From the NCBI RefSeq assembly GCF_900111815.1, contig NZ_LT630004.1, positions 289,595 through 353,594 of the forward strand: 64,000 nucleotides of DNA. The letters run 5' to 3'. Positions 61,417 through 64,000 of the stretch are shown here, piece after piece. Both the position numbers and the translations under genes were made by a program. This DNA is from Bacillus massilinigeriensis. GTDB taxonomy: Bacteria; Bacillota; Bacilli; Bacillales; Cytobacillaceae. Numbering within the stretch: position 1 is the first letter of the stretch; each line of letters opens with the position of its first letter. Under the pieces are notes generated by a model. The model was given only the letters and a program-made list of their open reading frames with translations, was not told where the DNA came from and did no database searches.

Positions 61417-62403
61417 TTGGCTATTTTAATAACAGGTGGTGCAGGTTATATTGGAAGCCATACTGCAGCTGAGCTAATTTCACGCGGAGAGGAAGTTATC
61501 ATCCTCGACAATTTGCGGACAGGGCATCGCGGTGCGGTAAAAGGCGGGGAGTTTTACGAGGGAGACTTAATGGATAGGTCTCTTCTTGACAGAGTTTTTT
61601 CAGAGAAGGAAGTAGAAGCGGTCATTCATTTTGCGGCAAGTTCTCTCGTTGGCGAGAGCGTGAACAAGCCTTTAGATTATTACCAGAACAACCTTGTTGC
61701 ATCGCATCAGCTTGTATCTGCCATGGTTGATCATGGCGTGAGTAAAATTGTTTTTTCATCAACAGCGGCAACCTATGGTGAACCGGATCGTATTCCTATC
61801 GAGGAAAAGGATGCCACGGTTCCGACCAATCCTTATGGTGACACGAAGCTTGCTATGGAAAAAATGTTCCGCTGGTGTGACAGCGCGCATGGAATAAAGT
61901 CGATTTCACTGCGCTATTTCAATGCAGCAGGTGCGCATCCTGATGGCATGATTGGAGAGGATCACCATCCCGAGACGCACTTGATTCCGATTATTCTCCA
62001 AGTGGCGCTAGGACAAAGAGAGACGATCGGCATCTTTGGGAATGATTACCCGACTGAGGACGGAACTTGCATTCGAGACTACATACATGTCATGGATTTG
62101 GCTAATGCCCATTACCTTGCACTCGAGCACTTACGGAAGCATGAAGAGAGCGATGTGTTCAACCTTGGAAACGGGAAAGGTTTTTCCGTCAAGGAAGTCA
62201 TTGAAACGGCGAGAGAAGTTACTGGTCACAGCATTCCAGAGGTTATCAGCCAAAGGCGTGCCGGAGACCCAGCAGTACTTGTTGCTGCTTCCGAAAAGGC
62301 ACGCTCGGTACTAGGGTGGGAGCCCCGCTACGATGATTTAAAAACGATCATCGAAACAGCCTGGAATTGGCATAGAGCAAATCCGGATGGGTATGAAGAT
62401 TAA
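61417..62403 (+). CDS. galE: UDP-glucose 4-epimerase GalE
   Basis: A 328-residue short-chain dehydrogenase family enzyme interconverting UDP-glucose and UDP-galactose. NAD-binding GGAGYIGSH (residues 6-14); catalytic Ser/Thr in FSSTAATYG (about 120) and YxxxK in NPYGDTKLAME (about 143). GalE-typical RYFNAAGAHPDG follows. Start is TTG 61417 with AAGGAGG upstream. It stands alone here; its product could feed surface polysaccharides or galactose use. Confidence 0.95.
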   Translation: MAILITGGAGYIGSHTAAELISRGEEVIILDNLRTGHRGAVKGGEFYEGDLMDRSLLDRVFSEKEVEAVIHFAASSLVGESVNKPLDYYQNNLVASHQLVSAMVDHGVSKIVFSSTAATYGEPDRIPIEEKDATVPTNPYGDTKLAMEKMFRWCDSAHGIKSISLRYFNAAGAHPDGMIGEDHHPETHLIPIILQVALGQRETIGIFGNDYPTEDGTCIRDYIHVMDLANAHYLALEHLRKHEESDVFNLGNGKGFSVKEVIETAREVTGHSIPEVISQRRAGDPAVLVAASEKARSVLGWEPRYDDLKTIIETAWNWHRANPDGYED

Positions 62404-62481
62404 AGCACGATTATCAGTGGATTTAAGTGGTTGATCGGATTAATTGTAAAAAACTTTACCACGGTAGAGCGGTCACGCAAC

Positions 62482-62540
62482 GGGGGACAGGCACGCACCA
62501 GTGGAGCAAAGCATCACCGCAACGGGGGACAGGCACGCTT
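62482..62540 (-). repeat. REP-like repeat, two direct units
   Basis: Core GGGGGACAGGCAC (reverse of GTGCCTGTCCCCC) at 62482-62494 and 62524-62536, each preceded by CGCAAC. It lies between the convergent galE and 62590 genes. Confidence 0.75.
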
Positions 62541-62549
62541 CGGTTGGGT

Positions 62550-62578
62550 AAAGAGCCCCGCCATCGGCGGGGCTCTTT
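62550..62578. terminator. Bidirectional terminator, galE/unknown gene
   Basis: A 13-bp perfect stem AAAGAGCCCCGCC/GGCGGGGCTCTTT (62550-62562 with 62566-62578), loop ATC. Confidence 0.85.
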
Positions 62579-62589
62579 ATAATGTGTAT

Positions 62590-63006
62590 TTATTTTAGAA
62601 AGTAGGAGACTCTTGGTGCGGGGAGGGTAATTTCGAGCGTTAATCGTGAAGTGCCTGATGCGGAACATATATGGTTTTCCAGCACAATCAGTATTTTACT
62701 CTCATTTGGAAAGGAAATTGCTCGATCATAGCACTCCCAGCCTTCCCAATAGCCCAACTTGCATTCATAGTTGCTTAGCATAAGCGTATGATCGGGCACA
62801 TTCGCGAATGCAAATTCGCCATGCTGGATTTCATGCCACTCGGTGATAAATCCGAAAGTCACACCTGCCTTACATTGTTCATAACCGTGGCAAGCGATAT
62901 GCTCAAGGATTTGATACAGTTCAGCTTTATCCAAATATCTAATACTACATGTTTTTATACCGGACAATTCTTCAAGCAGTTCTTTCCTTTTGGTTAGTCC
63001 CAACAT
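62590..63006 (-). CDS. Hypothetical protein
   Basis: A 138-residue protein that I do not recognise. It is mixed alpha/beta, with five cysteines spread along the chain, a tryptophan-rich centre (CKLGYWEGWECYDRAI) and the beta-prone ESKILIVLENH. No signal peptide or membrane helix. The ATG at 63006 has GAGGAGGG upstream; a start 18 bases earlier lies in this site. Function open. Confidence 0.7.
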   Translation of the reverse strand: MLGLTKRKELLEELSGIKTCSIRYLDKAELYQILEHIACHGYEQCKAGVTFGFITEWHEIQHGEFAFANVPDHTLMLSNYECKLGYWEGWECYDRAISFPNESKILIVLENHICSASGTSRLTLEITLPAPRVSYFLK

Positions 63007-63266
63007 AGGTTCCGCCCTCCTCAAAGGGAAAATGTTAACGCTTTCCGCTATTATTATACCAATGCTGAAAAAAGAATGAGGAAAACAGATAAATATTCAC
63101 CATTTTGTAAAAATTTCGAATATGTAAAGTGTATAGTCACTGTACTACTGAGAATTTCTTGCGTAAAATCGGAGCGGGAAAATTAACGATCCCCTTCATT
63201 CTTAATATTTTAGCTCCTTCATGCATATGTATTACAAATGCATTCAACCTGAACAGGGGGACCGTG

Positions 63267-64000
63267 ATGGATATCATTGTAAGGCGCGGAGACTCATTGT
63301 GGCAATACAGCAACCTTTTTAATATGAGTCTGCAGCTAATTGCCGGCTCGAACAGAGGAGTTAATCCAACAGCTCTTAGAATCGGGCAGAGGATCAAACT
63401 GCCCGGATTTGTGGCGGTCGATTACAAAGTACAACATGGTGATACATTATGGCAGATTGCAGCGAAAAATAGGTTGCCTACCGATGCACTGCTGCTTGTG
63501 AACCCTGAGTTAAGTTCGTTCAATCTACTGGCAGGACAGAATTTAAAGATTCCCCAAAGGATTACATGGAGACTGGTTAACGCAAAAAAGCCTTACGATC
63601 ATAGTGCGATGATGTATGATCTTGAAAGATTAGAGAGGGTGTATCCATTTATCTCCATTAACCACGCAGGAACGTCCGTGCTCGGCAAAGCGATACCGGA
63701 GGTCCTAATCGGTACTGGGGAGAAAAGGGTTCATGCCAACGCTTCTTTCCATGGAAATGAGTGGATTACCACAGCGATTGGAATGACCTTTTTAAACGAT
63801 TATTTGCTGTCGTTGACAAACAAGACGTTGCTGAAGGGCAGGGCAACAGAGGAATTGTACAGCAGTACGACATATTCTTTCGTACCAATGGTGAACCCTG
63901 ATGGTGTCGGACTTGTACTAAATGGGCCGCCGACGGATGAACCATATCGGACAAATGTAGTGAAACTGAACGAAGGAAGCACAAACTTTTCAGGCTGGAA
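63267..64000 (+). CDS. LysM-M14 peptidoglycan peptidase, 3' partial
   Basis: The first 244 residues of a cell-wall hydrolase; the end is cut by the window. Two LysM domains (VRRGDSLWQYSNLFNMSLQL, residues 5-24; KVQHGDTLWQIAAKNRLPTD, about 54-73) bind peptidoglycan. An M14 zinc carboxypeptidase domain starts about residue 110, with the zinc motif HGNEW (about 168) and VPMVNPDGV (about 210). No signal peptide; related LysM-M14 enzymes are gamma-D-glutamyl-diamino acid peptidases acting in spores or mother cells. ATG 63267 has AGGGGG upstream. Confidence 0.88.
   Translation, partial: MDIIVRRGDSLWQYSNLFNMSLQLIAGSNRGVNPTALRIGQRIKLPGFVAVDYKVQHGDTLWQIAAKNRLPTDALLLVNPELSSFNLLAGQNLKIPQRITWRLVNAKKPYDHSAMMYDLERLERVYPFISINHAGTSVLGKAIPEVLIGTGEKRVHANASFHGNEWITTAIGMTFLNDYLLSLTNKTLLKGRATEELYSSTTYSFVPMVNPDGVGLVLNGPPTDEPYRTNVVKLNEGSTNFSGW

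Overview
The window is chromosomal DNA of a Gram-positive, spore-former-type bacterium of the family Bacillaceae (Mesobacillus/Cytobacillus-like is my inference, not tested). The reasons are strong AGGAGG ribosome binding sites, predicted SigD and SigW/SigM-type promoters, Bacillus-type genes (yuaF-floT, McpB-type receptor, Mta-type regulator, FbpB-type peptide, YkuN/P-type flavodoxin) and riboswitches of the Bacillus kind. I see no tRNA, rRNA, CRISPR array, prophage or intact insertion sequence.

Layout. 1-12.4 kb: the end of an MMPL transporter, two chemoreceptors, a SEC-C protein, a TetR/MFS efflux pair, a methyltransferase and a TipAS/MerR regulator. 12.5-20 kb: feoA with a FeoB split into two overlapping genes, uppP, a DUF1002 secreted protein, and adhE with an upstream small gene and a Rex/Fnr-type operator. 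20-25 kb: yuaF-floT behind a SigW-type promoter, a GFGRPFG-repeat protein, queT with a preQ1 riboswitch, and a yybP-ykoY (Mn2+) riboswitch heading a small operon (FbpB-like peptide, short Spo0M, DUF1232). 25-29 kb: a cobalamin riboswitch followed by a class I ribonucleotide reductase and a flavodoxin. 29-52 kb: ordinary transport, peptidase, kinase and metabolic genes, including a free-standing GlnRS and a split ThrE exporter.

52.7-57.5 kb holds the most unusual system. Five genes encode a NarI-like cytochrome b with a cysteine tail, a Nas/Nap-type molybdenum reductase without export signal, a protein with four 4Fe-4S motifs, a Tat-exported Rieske protein and a one-helix membrane peptide. They lie behind a perfect TGTGA-N6-TCACA site placed at about -41.5, as expected for Fnr activation under low oxygen. 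A formate/nitrite channel gene lies 3 kb further on. This looks like a quinol-linked anaerobic reductase (nitrate is the best guess) built from parts that are not normally combined. Next to it is a TPR/dynamin-like protein with a changed P-loop. The window ends with galE, an unknown gene and a truncated LysM-M14 peptidase.

Two repeat families occupy intergenic DNA. Three arrays of five units spaced by exactly 21 bp (first unit TACTGTAGAT, then TACCGTAGATA-like units) lie only between convergent genes. A REP-like family (core GTGCCTGACCCCC) has 15 copies, including two perfect palindromes of 52 and 50 bp that fill the gap between convergent genes.
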